Shown in pieces: positions 47,045-55,907 of a DNA stretch of 64,000 nucleotides. The DNA comes from Pseudoxanthomonas suwonensis (GTDB lineage Bacteria > Pseudomonadota > Gammaproteobacteria > Xanthomonadales > Xanthomonadaceae), in assembly GCA_003240695.1 (NCBI GenBank), contig QFNC01000006.1:1-64000 (forward strand), given 5' to 3'. The first letter of the stretch is position 1, and each line of letters opens with the position of its first letter. The position numbers were made by a program, and so were the translations under genes. The notes under the pieces were generated by a model. The model ran no database searches. It was not told where the DNA came from and was given only the letters and a program-made list of their open reading frames with translations.

Positions 47045-49675
47045 ATGCACAAGCACAACACACGCCTGCGCTGGTCGCTGCTGGCACTGGCGCTGGCCGG
47101 GATCGGCATCGGAACCGCCCAGGCCCAGGACAGCGGGGTCGGGGTCAATCGCCAGATCGGCAACGGACTGGATCGCACCGGCGGACTGGGAGCCGATGGC
47201 TGCGACCCGGATGGCGCGACCTGGCTGTACGGCGACCGCCATCGCACCCCCACCGGCTTCCTGTACGGCTGCATTCCCGATCGGCAGGACTACAGCCCCG
47301 TCGATGCGGACAGCGGCTGGCAGTCGCTCGGCACCTTCCGTATCGGCTACCTGCATGTCACTGGCGATGAAACCAACGCGCAGTGGCGCCGCTACAACGA
47401 TTTCGACGACGGCGTCATCGCCTCCGGCGAGCTCAGCCTGCGTCGCCCCGACAACGGCGGCTATGCCGATGTACAGCTGAATCGCGTCAATCAGCACGAC
47501 CAGTTCTACAAGGTGCAGGTGGGACGGGCCGGCGCCTATCGGGTGCAGGCTTTCGGCCGCACGTTTTCGAATGTCACCAGCGGTAATGCCAAGTCCATCT
47601 GGGACGGCGTCGGTACGCACCAGTTGACCCTGAAACCCGGCTTGACCCCTGCCGGCAGCACCTCGGCCCAGGTGGCAGCGGTGTCCGCGGCGGCGCCGGA
47701 ACAGGTGCTGCGGGTAGTCCGCGACCAGTTCGGCGTGGGCGTCAACTACCTGTTCAACCCGCGCTGGAGCGCCTACCTGCAGGCCAGCCATGAACAACGC
47801 CAGGGTGCGCGGCCGTTCGGCGGCACCACCGGTTTCAACTTCTTCCCGTTCATGGGCAATGGCGGCGTGTACGAGATTCCGCGCCCCATCGACGACCGCA
47901 CCATCAACGTCAATGGCGGCGTGCGCTTCGCAGGCAATGCCTGGCGCATGGAATTCGGCTACACCGGCTCGTTCTTCCGCAACGGCCGCAGCAGCTTCAG
48001 CTACGAGGTGCCGTTTGCCATATCGGCACTCACGCCGGCCCAGATTCCCGACTTCCCGCCGGGCATGGTTGCACTGCCCACCACGCCCGCGAACATCTTC
48101 GCGTACGAGCCGGAAAACGATCACCACCGCATCACCGCAACGGTCAGCCGCCGCTTCGGCGAACAGGGCAACAACGAGTTCTCGCTGAATGCCGCGCTGG
48201 GCCGGATGAGCCAGGATGACGCCTTGCTGCCACCCAGCAACTGCCAGGGACGGATCGGCATCATCAGCACCATCGTGCCGCTGCCGCTGGACGCCACCTC
48301 GCTGGACTGCGCGCAGTGGAATACCACCGCCGCCCTGTCGCAACGCACGGCGGACCTGGCCATCGACACCCGTCGCATCCATGGCCGTCTGGTCCTGCAA
48401 CCCGTCGAATCGCTGACGCTCCAGTTCAATGCGAACTACAACGACCTGGATTACGACGGCGACTACCAGGCGTTCAATCCGCTGAACGGTCTGTATGGCT
48501 ACATCATGGCCAATGGCGGCTTGGGGACCGCCATTCCACAGGAGCTGGGCGTGTTCGGCACGCCCTTCTTCGAAAGCATTGTCGCCCGCGTCCACAACGC
48601 TCCGTTCGATCGACTGACCCAGGAACTCAACGGCTCGGCCGACTGGCGCCTCAATGACGAACACACGCTGGGCCTGAAACTGTCGCACATCCGTACCGAA
48701 CGCGAGAACCGCGAGGTGCACGTCACCCGCGACAGCGAGGCGGAACTGTCGTGGAACTACGTCAGCCGCGACTGGCTGACCCTGCGTGCCAGCTATGCCT
48801 ATTTCGACCGCGGCGGCAGCCATTACGAGTGGGAACCGACCGAGTGGGCCATGTCCACGCACCTGCCTGGCTACCTGCCACCGGTCGTCAATCCGGTCAC
48901 CGGTGAACGACTGCCGGTCACGCCCATCTTCAACACCGATGCCATGCGCGTGTACGACGTAGCCAGCCAGAAACAGCACAAGCTGAACCTGATGGCCACC
49001 TTCGTGCTGCCGCACAACATGACGCTGTACGCATCCGGCCGCCTGCAGCGCGCCGATTACGACGCGGAAATCGGCCGCCAGTCCTACGACACGCAGGGAT
49101 ACAGTCTGCAATGGGAATGGCAGCCCAACAGCAAGACCATGCTGAATGCCTGGCTGGGCCATGACCGTTCCGACCTGGAAACGGCCGGAGTGAACGACGA
49201 CGACACCATCACGAACGCCACGGATCCCGCGCTGGGTGGCATCAACTATCCCATCGCCAACCGCTGGTGGATGATGGACGAACAGCGCAACAGCTACGCC
49301 GGCATCAATGCGAGCACGCGTTTCGGCCGTGCCACCGTCAATGCCGCATACGACTGGATGGATTCGAAAGGCAGCACCGACTTCCGCTTCAATTCACCGG
49401 GCGCCCTGTTCGGATCGCCACTGGCACCGCCCGCACCGGTGCCCTTCCCCGACATGCGCACCCAGCTGCAATCGCTCACGCTGGGCGTGCACTTCCCGAT
49501 CACGTCGCGCTTCGGCATCCGCCTGTTCGACACCTACCAGCGCGGCAAGCTGTCCGACTGGCACTATGCCGGTTTCGATGCCAACCGGGTCTACGACCAT
49601 CGGGTGTACACCGATGGCGGCCCCCGCGATTTCGGCGTGAACATGTTCGGCGCACTGTTCGAGGTGAAGCTGTGA
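47045..49675 (+). CDS. MtrB/PioB-type decaheme-associated outer-membrane beta-barrel
   Basis: 876 aa. Signal peptide MHKHNTRLRWSLLALALAGI with cleavage near AQA-QD. After it come about 26 alternating amphipathic strands with aromatic girdles (for example GYLHVTGDETNAQWRRYNDF, LSWNYVSRDWLTLRASYAYF), typical of the MtrB/PioB porin family. The family's N-terminal CXXC motif is not found: the only early Cys pair is far apart (GCDPDG and GCIPDR). The start is 21 bp after the decaheme gene, so they form one operon. It would sheath the cytochrome in the outer membrane. Confidence 0.9.
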   Translation: MHKHNTRLRWSLLALALAGIGIGTAQAQDSGVGVNRQIGNGLDRTGGLGADGCDPDGATWLYGDRHRTPTGFLYGCIPDRQDYSPVDADSGWQSLGTFRIGYLHVTGDETNAQWRRYNDFDDGVIASGELSLRRPDNGGYADVQLNRVNQHDQFYKVQVGRAGAYRVQAFGRTFSNVTSGNAKSIWDGVGTHQLTLKPGLTPAGSTSAQVAAVSAAAPEQVLRVVRDQFGVGVNYLFNPRWSAYLQASHEQRQGARPFGGTTGFNFFPFMGNGGVYEIPRPIDDRTINVNGGVRFAGNAWRMEFGYTGSFFRNGRSSFSYEVPFAISALTPAQIPDFPPGMVALPTTPANIFAYEPENDHHRITATVSRRFGEQGNNEFSLNAALGRMSQDDALLPPSNCQGRIGIISTIVPLPLDATSLDCAQWNTTAALSQRTADLAIDTRRIHGRLVLQPVESLTLQFNANYNDLDYDGDYQAFNPLNGLYGYIMANGGLGTAIPQELGVFGTPFFESIVARVHNAPFDRLTQELNGSADWRLNDEHTLGLKLSHIRTERENREVHVTRDSEAELSWNYVSRDWLTLRASYAYFDRGGSHYEWEPTEWAMSTHLPGYLPPVVNPVTGERLPVTPIFNTDAMRVYDVASQKQHKLNLMATFVLPHNMTLYASGRLQRADYDAEIGRQSYDTQGYSLQWEWQPNSKTMLNAWLGHDRSDLETAGVNDDDTITNATDPALGGINYPIANRWWMMDEQRNSYAGINASTRFGRATVNAAYDWMDSKGSTDFRFNSPGALFGSPLAPPAPVPFPDMRTQLQSLTLGVHFPITSRFGIRLFDTYQRGKLSDWHYAGFDANRVYDHRVYTDGGPRDFGVNMFGALFEVKL

Positions 49676-50589
49676 AAACCGTCCTGCTGGCCGCACTGAC
49701 CGGCCTTGCCGTTGCCACCACCAGCCTCGTGTTCGCGCAGTCGGCCGAGGAGCCCCAGGACACCGACGCCCCCACGGCGCCGGAAGACACCCAGGACCCG
49801 TTGACCGGCACGGAAATCGTGTACGACAGCCTGCCGTTCCAGGATCTGCGCCGCATGAAGCCGGTGACCGGTGATGCCGCCGCCGGACAGGCCATCGCCG
49901 AGCCGTGTGCCGCCTGCCATGGCGAAACCGGCGTGGCCACCATCCCGGCCATGCCGCACCTGGCCGGTCAGAATGCCACCTACCTGTACGAGGCGATGCG
50001 CCTGTACCACGGCGGCTACGTGCCCGACACGCCCATGTCCACCTTGGCCGAAGGCCTCAGCGATGCCGACATGCGCAATCTCGCGGTGTTCTATGCCTCG
50101 CAGCCGCGCTGGGGCCTGGCATCGGCCGTGCCGCAGTCAGCCGAAGACGACGATGCGCAAGCCGCGGAGGCCGTTGCTGACGACGACATGCCTGCCGATG
50201 ACGAAGATGCCGTCGCGGCAGCCGATGGCGACAGCGGTGACGACGAAGCACTGCCGCCGCCGACCCCGGAAATGCTGGCGCTGGGGCAGCAGCTGTACCT
50301 GCATGGCAATCCTGCGCGCGGAATTCCGGGGTGCCAGGGCTGTCATGGTGCCGATGCGCTGGGACATCCGCTGCGCGAGCAGACCGACCGCTCCGGCAAC
50401 GTGCCCTATGCCCTGTATCCGGCGCTGCGCGGGCAGGATCGTGAAAGCCTGCTGTTCCGCATGAACTACTACCGCGACCAGCCACTGGACAAGGTCAGCT
50501 CGCATCGGATCATGGTTCCGGTGGCGAAAACCCTCGACCAGCGCGGTGTCGACGCCATCGTTGCGTGGCTGGCTTCGCTGCAAGGCTGA
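49672..50589 (+). CDS. periplasmic diheme c4-like cytochrome
   Basis: 305 aa from GTG 49672 (GTGA overlap with the barrel gene). Signal peptide to FA-QSA (about 22). Two class-I cytochrome c domains: heme 1 CAACH at 79-83 in DAAAGQAIAEPCAACHGETG, heme 2 CQGCH at 221-225 in GIPGCQGCHGADALGHPL. Met ligands are probably in PMSTLAEGLS and RIMVPVAKTLD. The domains are joined by an acidic Asp/Ala linker at 157-192 (AEDDDAQAAEAVADDDMPAD). Cytochrome c4 carries electrons to oxidases or from the quinol pool; here it would link the outer-membrane conduit and the inner membrane. Confidence 0.9.
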   Translation: MKTVLLAALTGLAVATTSLVFAQSAEEPQDTDAPTAPEDTQDPLTGTEIVYDSLPFQDLRRMKPVTGDAAAGQAIAEPCAACHGETGVATIPAMPHLAGQNATYLYEAMRLYHGGYVPDTPMSTLAEGLSDADMRNLAVFYASQPRWGLASAVPQSAEDDDAQAAEAVADDDMPADDEDAVAAADGDSGDDEALPPPTPEMLALGQQLYLHGNPARGIPGCQGCHGADALGHPLREQTDRSGNVPYALYPALRGQDRESLLFRMNYYRDQPLDKVSSHRIMVPVAKTLDQRGVDAIVAWLASLQG

Positions 50590-50650
50590 CCGCGCACGGC
50601 CGTGGCGATTGAACGGCGGCTGTCATCAAACTGTCTGACGGCCCAATGAT

Positions 50651-50669
50651 GGACGGGCAAGGCCCGTCC
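50651..50669 (+). terminator. hairpin between the cytochrome and second azurin genes
   Basis: GGACGGGC and GCCCGTCC form an 8-bp perfect stem around AAG, 61 nt after the cytochrome stop. No T tract follows. It may be the end of the operon or part of the azurin promoter region (a TACAAT follows at 50687-50692). Confidence 0.4.
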
Positions 50670-50726
50670 GTGCCGGAGCTTGTCGATACAATCGCGCTGC
50701 ACTGTCTCCATCGATGGAAACCCGAC

Positions 50727-51176
50727 ATGATCCGCACGGCGTCCCTGTTGCTCGCTCTCCTTTTCATTCCCCAGCTGACTCTGGCGCAGGACAAATGCGC
50801 GATCGAGCTGGGCAGCAACGACGGCATGCGCTTCAGCCTGAAGAACATCGACGTGAGCCGCAGTTGCCAGAATTTCACCATCAATCTCGTGCACCGCGGC
50901 CGCATGCCCAAGCGGGTGATGGGACACAACGTGGTGATCACCAAGACAGAGGACATCAAGCCGGTGGACCGTGACGGTCTGCGTGCCGGCCTGAAGAACG
51001 AGTTCGTCAAGCCCAACGATCCGCGCGTGGTGGCCTACACCAAGCAGATCGGCGGCGGCGAAAGCGTCAGTCTCACCTTTGCAGTAGCCAAGATCACCGA
51101 TGGCGGCTATTCGTTCTTCTGCAGCTTCCCCGGCCACGCCGCACGCATGAAGGGCACGCTGACCCTGGTGGACTGA
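50727..51176 (+). CDS. soluble periplasmic azurin
   Basis: 149 aa with a Sec signal (MIRTASLLLALLFIPQLTLA, cut before Q21 or D22), so free in the periplasm, unlike the lipid-anchored copy 5 kb upstream. Copper ligands His67 (MGHNV), Cys132 (FFCSFPGH), His137, Met141 and disulfide Cys24-Cys47 are all present. The two azurins share only part of their sequence but are alike at all key sites. It closes the five-gene redox cluster; ccmC follows 213 bp later. Confidence 0.93.
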   Translation: MIRTASLLLALLFIPQLTLAQDKCAIELGSNDGMRFSLKNIDVSRSCQNFTINLVHRGRMPKRVMGHNVVITKTEDIKPVDRDGLRAGLKNEFVKPNDPRVVAYTKQIGGGESVSLTFAVAKITDGGYSFFCSFPGHAARMKGTLTLVD

Positions 51177-51389
51177 GCGGGGCTGCCCCATCCCGGCGGT
51201 TCTGCGCGGCCTGCCTGCATTGGCAGCAGCGCCCCATGGACTGATGTACTGATACGCATGCAGCATGGCGGCTATCCGCCGCCGGGCTTGTGGGTTACCC
51301 TATCCGCCTGCATCCCGCATGCCTGTGCCTGACCGCTCCGCCGGTTCGAAACGCACGGACCGGTGCGCGGACATGTCACCAAACAGGCC

Positions 51390-52139
51390 ATGAATCGTTT
51401 CGTTCGCTGGTTCCACCAACTCGGATCGCCGCCGTATTTCGACGGATTCGCGAAGCGCTGGACGCCCTGGTGCCACGCGCTGGGCCTGCTGTGCATGGGC
51501 ATCGGCATCTACGGTGCGCTGTTCGTGGTGCCGGCCGACTACCAGCAGCTGGACAGCTTCCGCATCCTGTACATCCACGTGCCCAGCGCCTGGATGAGCA
51601 TGGCCGTGTTCGCGCTGATGGCGGTGTACGCGGCGATCGCGATGATCTGGCGGATCAAGCTGTGCGAAATCCTGGCCATGGCCTGCGCACCGATCGGCGC
51701 CGGCTTCACCGTGATCACGCTGCTGACCGGCAGCATCTGGGGCAAGCCGATGTGGGGCACGTGGTGGACGTGGGATCCGCGCCTGACCAGCGAGCTGATC
51801 CTGCTGTTCCTGTACCTGGGCGTGATGGGCCTGTACCAGGCGATCGAGGACCGCCGCACCGCCGCCCGCGCCGCCGGCCTGCTGGCCATCGTGGGCGTGG
51901 TGCTGCTGCCGATCATCCGCTATTCGGTGACCTGGTGGAATTCGCTGCACCAAGGCCAGACCATCAAGGTGTTCGGCCAGTCCAGCATGGATGCCAGCAT
52001 GCTGTGGCCGCTGATCTGGATGCTGATCGGCACCAAGCTGTGGTTCGCCGGATCGCTGCTGCTGCGCGCGCGCGCCGACAATCTGCGCCGCGAATCGGGC
52101 AAGGACTGGGCGCTGCGACTGGCCGGAGCCGACCGATGA
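51390..52139 (+). CDS. ccmC: heme transport protein CcmC
   Basis: 249 aa from MNRFVRWFHQL; GTG 51363 would add 9 residues. CcmC moves heme to CcmE. Six helices with the tryptophan-rich WWD motif MWGTWWTWDPRLTSELI flanked by histidines in SFRILYIHVPSAWMSM and SVTWWNSLHQGQT. It restarts the ccm operon after the 6.3-kb redox insert; ccmD begins with ATGA overlap. Confidence 0.96.
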   Translation: MNRFVRWFHQLGSPPYFDGFAKRWTPWCHALGLLCMGIGIYGALFVVPADYQQLDSFRILYIHVPSAWMSMAVFALMAVYAAIAMIWRIKLCEILAMACAPIGAGFTVITLLTGSIWGKPMWGTWWTWDPRLTSELILLFLYLGVMGLYQAIEDRRTAARAAGLLAIVGVVLLPIIRYSVTWWNSLHQGQTIKVFGQSSMDASMLWPLIWMLIGTKLWFAGSLLLRARADNLRRESGKDWALRLAGADR

Positions 52140-52312
52140 GCTATCTGCATTACGTGATCGCGGCCTACGCCGTGTTCGTGCTGTTCCTGCTGTGGGATGC
52201 GCTGGTTCCGCGCCTGCAGGTGCGCCAGCAACTGCGCGCGGCACGGCTGCGTGCCGCACGCAAGGCACAGGCGCGCGAGGCACGCATCGTTACCCCGACG
52301 GAGGTCGCATGA
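52136..52312 (+). CDS. ccmD: heme exporter protein CcmD
   Basis: 58 aa. One membrane helix (YVIAAYAVFVLFLLWDAL) and an Arg/Lys-rich cytoplasmic tail (RQQLRAARLRAARKAQARE), the standard CcmD form. It stabilises the CcmABC complex and releases holo-CcmE. Short overlaps (4 nt) with ccmC and ccmE on both sides. Confidence 0.9.
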   Translation: MSYLHYVIAAYAVFVLFLLWDALVPRLQVRQQLRAARLRAARKAQAREARIVTPTEVA

Positions 52313-52779
52313 ATCCTGCCCGCAAACGCCGGCTGTGGCTGGTGGTGGCCATCGTGGCCGCCGCCGGCCTGGCCGCGGCGCTGGTGGCCACCGCCCTGCA
52401 GCGCAACGTGTCGTATCTGTACACGCCCAGCGAAGTGCTGCGCGGCGAGGCGGGCCAGCATGCGCGGTTCCGTCTGGGCGGCATGGTGGCGGCGGGGTCG
52501 TTCCAGCGCGCGCCCGGATCGATGCAGGCGCGCTTCGAGGTGGACGACGGCGACGCCCGCCTGCCGGTGCAGTACACCGGCATCCTGCCCGACCTGTTCC
52601 GCGAAAAGCAGGCCGTCGTGGCCACCGGCCGCATGCAGGGCGAGGTGTTCGTGGCCGAGGAAGTGCTGGCCAAGCACGACGAAACCTACATGCCCAAGGA
52701 AGTGGCCGACAAGATGGGCGCCGCCCACCAGAAGCACGACGTGCAGACCGGAAACGCCAATGGCGGATCGGCGCCTTGA
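52309..52779 (+). CDS. ccmE: heme chaperone CcmE
   Basis: 156 aa. An N-terminal anchor MNPARKRRLWLVVAIVAAAG is followed by an OB-fold with FRLGGMVAAGSFQRAPGS and FEVDDGDARLPVQYTGILPD. The heme-linked His is in EVLAKHDETYMPKEV (H-x-x-x-Y motif). It carries heme covalently to CcmF/H. Confidence 0.96.
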   Translation: MNPARKRRLWLVVAIVAAAGLAAALVATALQRNVSYLYTPSEVLRGEAGQHARFRLGGMVAAGSFQRAPGSMQARFEVDDGDARLPVQYTGILPDLFREKQAVVATGRMQGEVFVAEEVLAKHDETYMPKEVADKMGAAHQKHDVQTGNANGGSAP

Positions 52780-52803
52780 GCCCGTACCGCGGAGACATCC
52801 CCA

Positions 52804-54837
52804 ATGCTGCCTGAAATCGGCCAGGTCGCCCTGATCCTGGCATTGCTGATCGCCGGCCTGCAGACCGTGCTGCCCTTGCTGGGCGCACAGCGCGCCGAAC
52901 ACAATCCGGCCGTGGCGCAGGCCTGGATGGGGGTGGCGCGGCCGGCTGCCTATCTGCAGTTCATGCTGGTGTCGACCGCGTTCGGGTTGCTGACCTGGGC
53001 GTTCGTGCATACCGATTTCTCGGTGTCCTACGTGGCCGGCAACAGCAACAGCCGGTTGCCGATGGTGTTCCGCTACACCGCGGTATGGAGTTCGCACGAG
53101 GGTTCGCTGCTGCTGTGGGCGCTGATCCTGGCGGCGTGGACGGCGGTGGTGGCGCTGTTTTCGCGGCACCTGCCGCAGCCGGTGGCAGCGCGGGTGCTGG
53201 GCGTGATGGGCCTGGTGGCGGTGGGTTTTCTGGCCTTCCTCATTTTCACCAGCAATCCGTTCGAGCGGCTGCTGCCGGTACCGCCGGAAGGCAATGACAT
53301 GAACCCGCTGCTGCAGGATCCGGGCATGATCATCCACCCGCCGATGCTGTACCTGGGCTACGTGGGCTTTTCGGTGCCGTTCGCCTTCGCCATCGCCGCC
53401 ATGCTGGAAGGCAAGGTGGACGCGCGCTGGCTGCGCTGGACCCGTCCGTGGACCAACGTCGCCTGGGGCTTCCTGACATTGGGCATCGCACTGGGCAGTT
53501 GGTGGGCCTATTACGAACTGGGCTGGGGCGGCTGGTGGTTCTGGGACCCGGTGGAAAACGCCAGCTTCATGCCGTGGCTGGCCGGTGCGGCACTGATCCA
53601 CTCACAGGCCGTCACCGAAAAGCGCGGCAGCTTTTCCGGCTGGACCCTGCTGCTGGCGATCGCCGCGTTTTCGCTGTCGCTGCTGGGCACCTTCCTGGTG
53701 CGTTCGGGCGTGCTGACCAGCGTGCATGCCTTCGCCGCCGATCCGGCACGCGGGCTGTTCATCCTGATTTTCCTGGGCATCGTCGTGGGTGGATCGCTGC
53801 TGTTGTACGCGTTGCGCGTGCAGGGCACGCAGGGTCCGGATAACGGCAAGCCGTTCGAAGCCGCATCGCGCGAAACCACGCTGTTGATCAACAACCTGCT
53901 GCTGGTGGCCGCCTGCGCCATGGTGCTGCTGGGCACGCTGTACCCGCTGCTGGCCGATGCACTGAGTCTGGGCAAGATTTCGGTGGGGCCACCCTATTTC
54001 GGTTTTCTGTTCGTGCTGTTGATGGCGCCGCTGGTGCTGCTGGTGCCGTTCGGACCGCTGACCCGGTGGCAGCGCGATCAGCCCTCGCGGGTGCTGAAGG
54101 TGATGTTGCCTTGGGCCGTTCCGGCAGTGGTACTGGGCATTGCGTCGTTCTTCATGGCACCGCAAGGTGGTTGGAAGGCTGCGGCCGGCATTGCCGCGGC
54201 AGTGTGGGTAGGTTTGGGCACGTTGCGCTTCGTGTATTCACGGCTGCTTCCGGCCAATGGCGGCAAGGGCCGTCTCACCGCCGAAATGTGGGGCATGACG
54301 CTGGCGCATCTGGGCATCGGCGTGTTCCTGGTCGGAGCACTGCTGACCGAAGCGCTGAGTACGCAGAAGGAACTGGCGCTAGCGCCGGGACAGAGCGTGG
54401 AAGCCGGCGGCTATGCCTTCCGCTTCGACGGTGCCGAGCACCACGAAGGCCCCAACTACACCGCCGACCGGGGCACTGTGACGGTGCTGCGCGATGGCAC
54501 GCCGGTGCGCACGCTGCATCCGGAAAAACGCCGCTATCTGGCCGGCGGTCAGGTGATGACCGAGGCCGCGCTGGCCCCCGGTTTCACCCGCGACCTGTAC
54601 GTGGCGCTGGGCGAACCGCTGGACGATGCCGCGCCGGGCAGCACCGCGGGCGCATCGGCGTGGGCGGTGCGGGTGCACATCAAGCCGTTCGTGCGCTGGA
54701 TCTGGCTGGGCGCGATCCTGATGGCGCTGGGCGGATTCGTGACCGCCACCGATCGCCGCTTCCGCCAGCGCAAGCCGGCCGCCGTCGCTGTGCCTGCGGC
54801 GGAGGATGCAGCCATGGCAGCGGGACAACCGGCATGA
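52804..54837 (+). CDS. ccmF: heme lyase subunit CcmF
   Basis: 677 aa, about 15 helices. The WWD motif is WGGWWFWDPVENASFMPWL (about 240), with flanking His in MIIHPPMLYLGYVGFSVPFA and ALIHSQAVTEKRGSFSGWTL. It attaches heme to CxxCH cysteines of apocytochromes. The large periplasmic domain near the C-terminus (LAPGQSVEAGGYAFRFDGAE) is normal. Directly follows ccmE and overlaps ccmG by 4 nt. Confidence 0.96.
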   Translation: MLPEIGQVALILALLIAGLQTVLPLLGAQRAEHNPAVAQAWMGVARPAAYLQFMLVSTAFGLLTWAFVHTDFSVSYVAGNSNSRLPMVFRYTAVWSSHEGSLLLWALILAAWTAVVALFSRHLPQPVAARVLGVMGLVAVGFLAFLIFTSNPFERLLPVPPEGNDMNPLLQDPGMIIHPPMLYLGYVGFSVPFAFAIAAMLEGKVDARWLRWTRPWTNVAWGFLTLGIALGSWWAYYELGWGGWWFWDPVENASFMPWLAGAALIHSQAVTEKRGSFSGWTLLLAIAAFSLSLLGTFLVRSGVLTSVHAFAADPARGLFILIFLGIVVGGSLLLYALRVQGTQGPDNGKPFEAASRETTLLINNLLLVAACAMVLLGTLYPLLADALSLGKISVGPPYFGFLFVLLMAPLVLLVPFGPLTRWQRDQPSRVLKVMLPWAVPAVVLGIASFFMAPQGGWKAAAGIAAAVWVGLGTLRFVYSRLLPANGGKGRLTAEMWGMTLAHLGIGVFLVGALLTEALSTQKELALAPGQSVEAGGYAFRFDGAEHHEGPNYTADRGTVTVLRDGTPVRTLHPEKRRYLAGGQVMTEAALAPGFTRDLYVALGEPLDDAAPGSTAGASAWAVRVHIKPFVRWIWLGAILMALGGFVTATDRRFRQRKPAAVAVPAAEDAAMAAGQPA

Positions 54838-55406
54838 ATCAGACATCCGCGCCGCGCCGTTCCGGGCTCGGCCGCTGGCTGCCGCTGCTGGCGTTCGCGT
54901 TGCTGGCCGTGCTGCTGGGCGCCGGGGTGTGGATGAGCCGAAACCAGAACCGCGACGCCCTGCCCTCGCCGTTGATCGGCAAGCCGGCACCCGGCTTCAC
55001 CCTGCCCTCGCTGCACGAGGAAGGCCGCATCATCAAGATGGAAGACCTGCGCGGCGCGCCCTTCCTGATGAACGTGTGGGGCAGTTGGTGTCCGCAGTGC
55101 CAGGTGGAACATCCGGTACTGACCCGGTTCGCCGAAAGCAAGCGCGTGCGGGTGCTGGGCTACAACTGGAAGGACGACAAGGCCGACGCGCTGCGCTGGC
55201 TGGAACAGTTCGGCAATCCGTACTGGCTGGTGCTGCACGATCCGGAAGGGCCCACCGCGATCGAATGGGGCATCTACGGCGCGCCGGAAACCTTTCTGGT
55301 CGACGGCCAAGGCGTCATCCGCTGGAAATACGTCGGACCGCTCAGCGACCAGGTGATCGCCGAGGAATTGGAACCGGTGCTGGCGCGGATCGAGGCGGGA
55401 CAATGA
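54834..55406 (+). CDS. ccmG: thiol:disulfide interchange protein CcmG/DsbE
   Basis: 190 aa, one anchor (RWLPLLAFALLAVLLGAGVW) and a periplasmic thioredoxin fold with active site WGSWCPQCQVEHPVL and the typical GAPETFLVDGQGVIRWKYVG. Reduces apocytochrome Cys for heme ligation. It shares ATGA overlaps with ccmF and ccmH. Confidence 0.95.
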   Translation: MNQTSAPRRSGLGRWLPLLAFALLAVLLGAGVWMSRNQNRDALPSPLIGKPAPGFTLPSLHEEGRIIKMEDLRGAPFLMNVWGSWCPQCQVEHPVLTRFAESKRVRVLGYNWKDDKADALRWLEQFGNPYWLVLHDPEGPTAIEWGIYGAPETFLVDGQGVIRWKYVGPLSDQVIAEELEPVLARIEAGQ

Positions 55407-55906
55407 GGATGACGATGATCATGCGCACACGTCTTCCCGTCTGGATTCGAGTGCTGCTGACCGGCGTGCTGCTGGTCGGCATGTCGCTACCGGCGTTTGC
55501 GCAGGTGGCCAGCAACACCGCGCCGCTCGAATTCCGCGATGCACAGGAAGAAGCCCGCTTCCACGCGCTGGCCGAACAACTGCGCTGCGTGATGTGCCAG
55601 AACCAGTCGCTGGCGGACTCCAACGCGCAGATCGCCCGCGACCTGCGGGTGGAAGTGCTGAACCTGATGCGCCAGGGCAAGAGCGATCCGGAAGTGAAGG
55701 CCTTCCTGGTTCAGCGCTACGGCGAATTCGTGCTGTACCAGCCGCCGGTGAGCGGCCGCACCTGGCTGCTGTGGTTCGGCCCACTGCTGCTGCTGCTGGC
55801 GGGCACGGTGGTGGTGTGGCGCATCGTGAAGACACGCAAGCCGGCTGCATCGTCGACATCCGCATCGCCAACCATCGCCACCACCGACGACACCGAGGAG
55901 TGGTGA
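55403..55906 (+). CDS. ccmH: cytochrome c maturation protein CcmH
   Basis: 167 aa. A signal/anchor near the start (MIMRTRLPVWIRVLLTGVLL), then the CcmH domain with redox motif LRCVMCQNQSLADSNAQIAR and FLVQRYGEFVLYQPPV, then a membrane helix WLLWFGPLLLLLAGTVVVWR. Short form; the CcmI part is encoded separately. Confidence 0.95.
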   Translation: MRMTMIMRTRLPVWIRVLLTGVLLVGMSLPAFAQVASNTAPLEFRDAQEEARFHALAEQLRCVMCQNQSLADSNAQIARDLRVEVLNLMRQGKSDPEVKAFLVQRYGEFVLYQPPVSGRTWLLWFGPLLLLLAGTVVVWRIVKTRKPAASSTSASPTIATTDDTEEW

Positions 55907-55907
55907 G

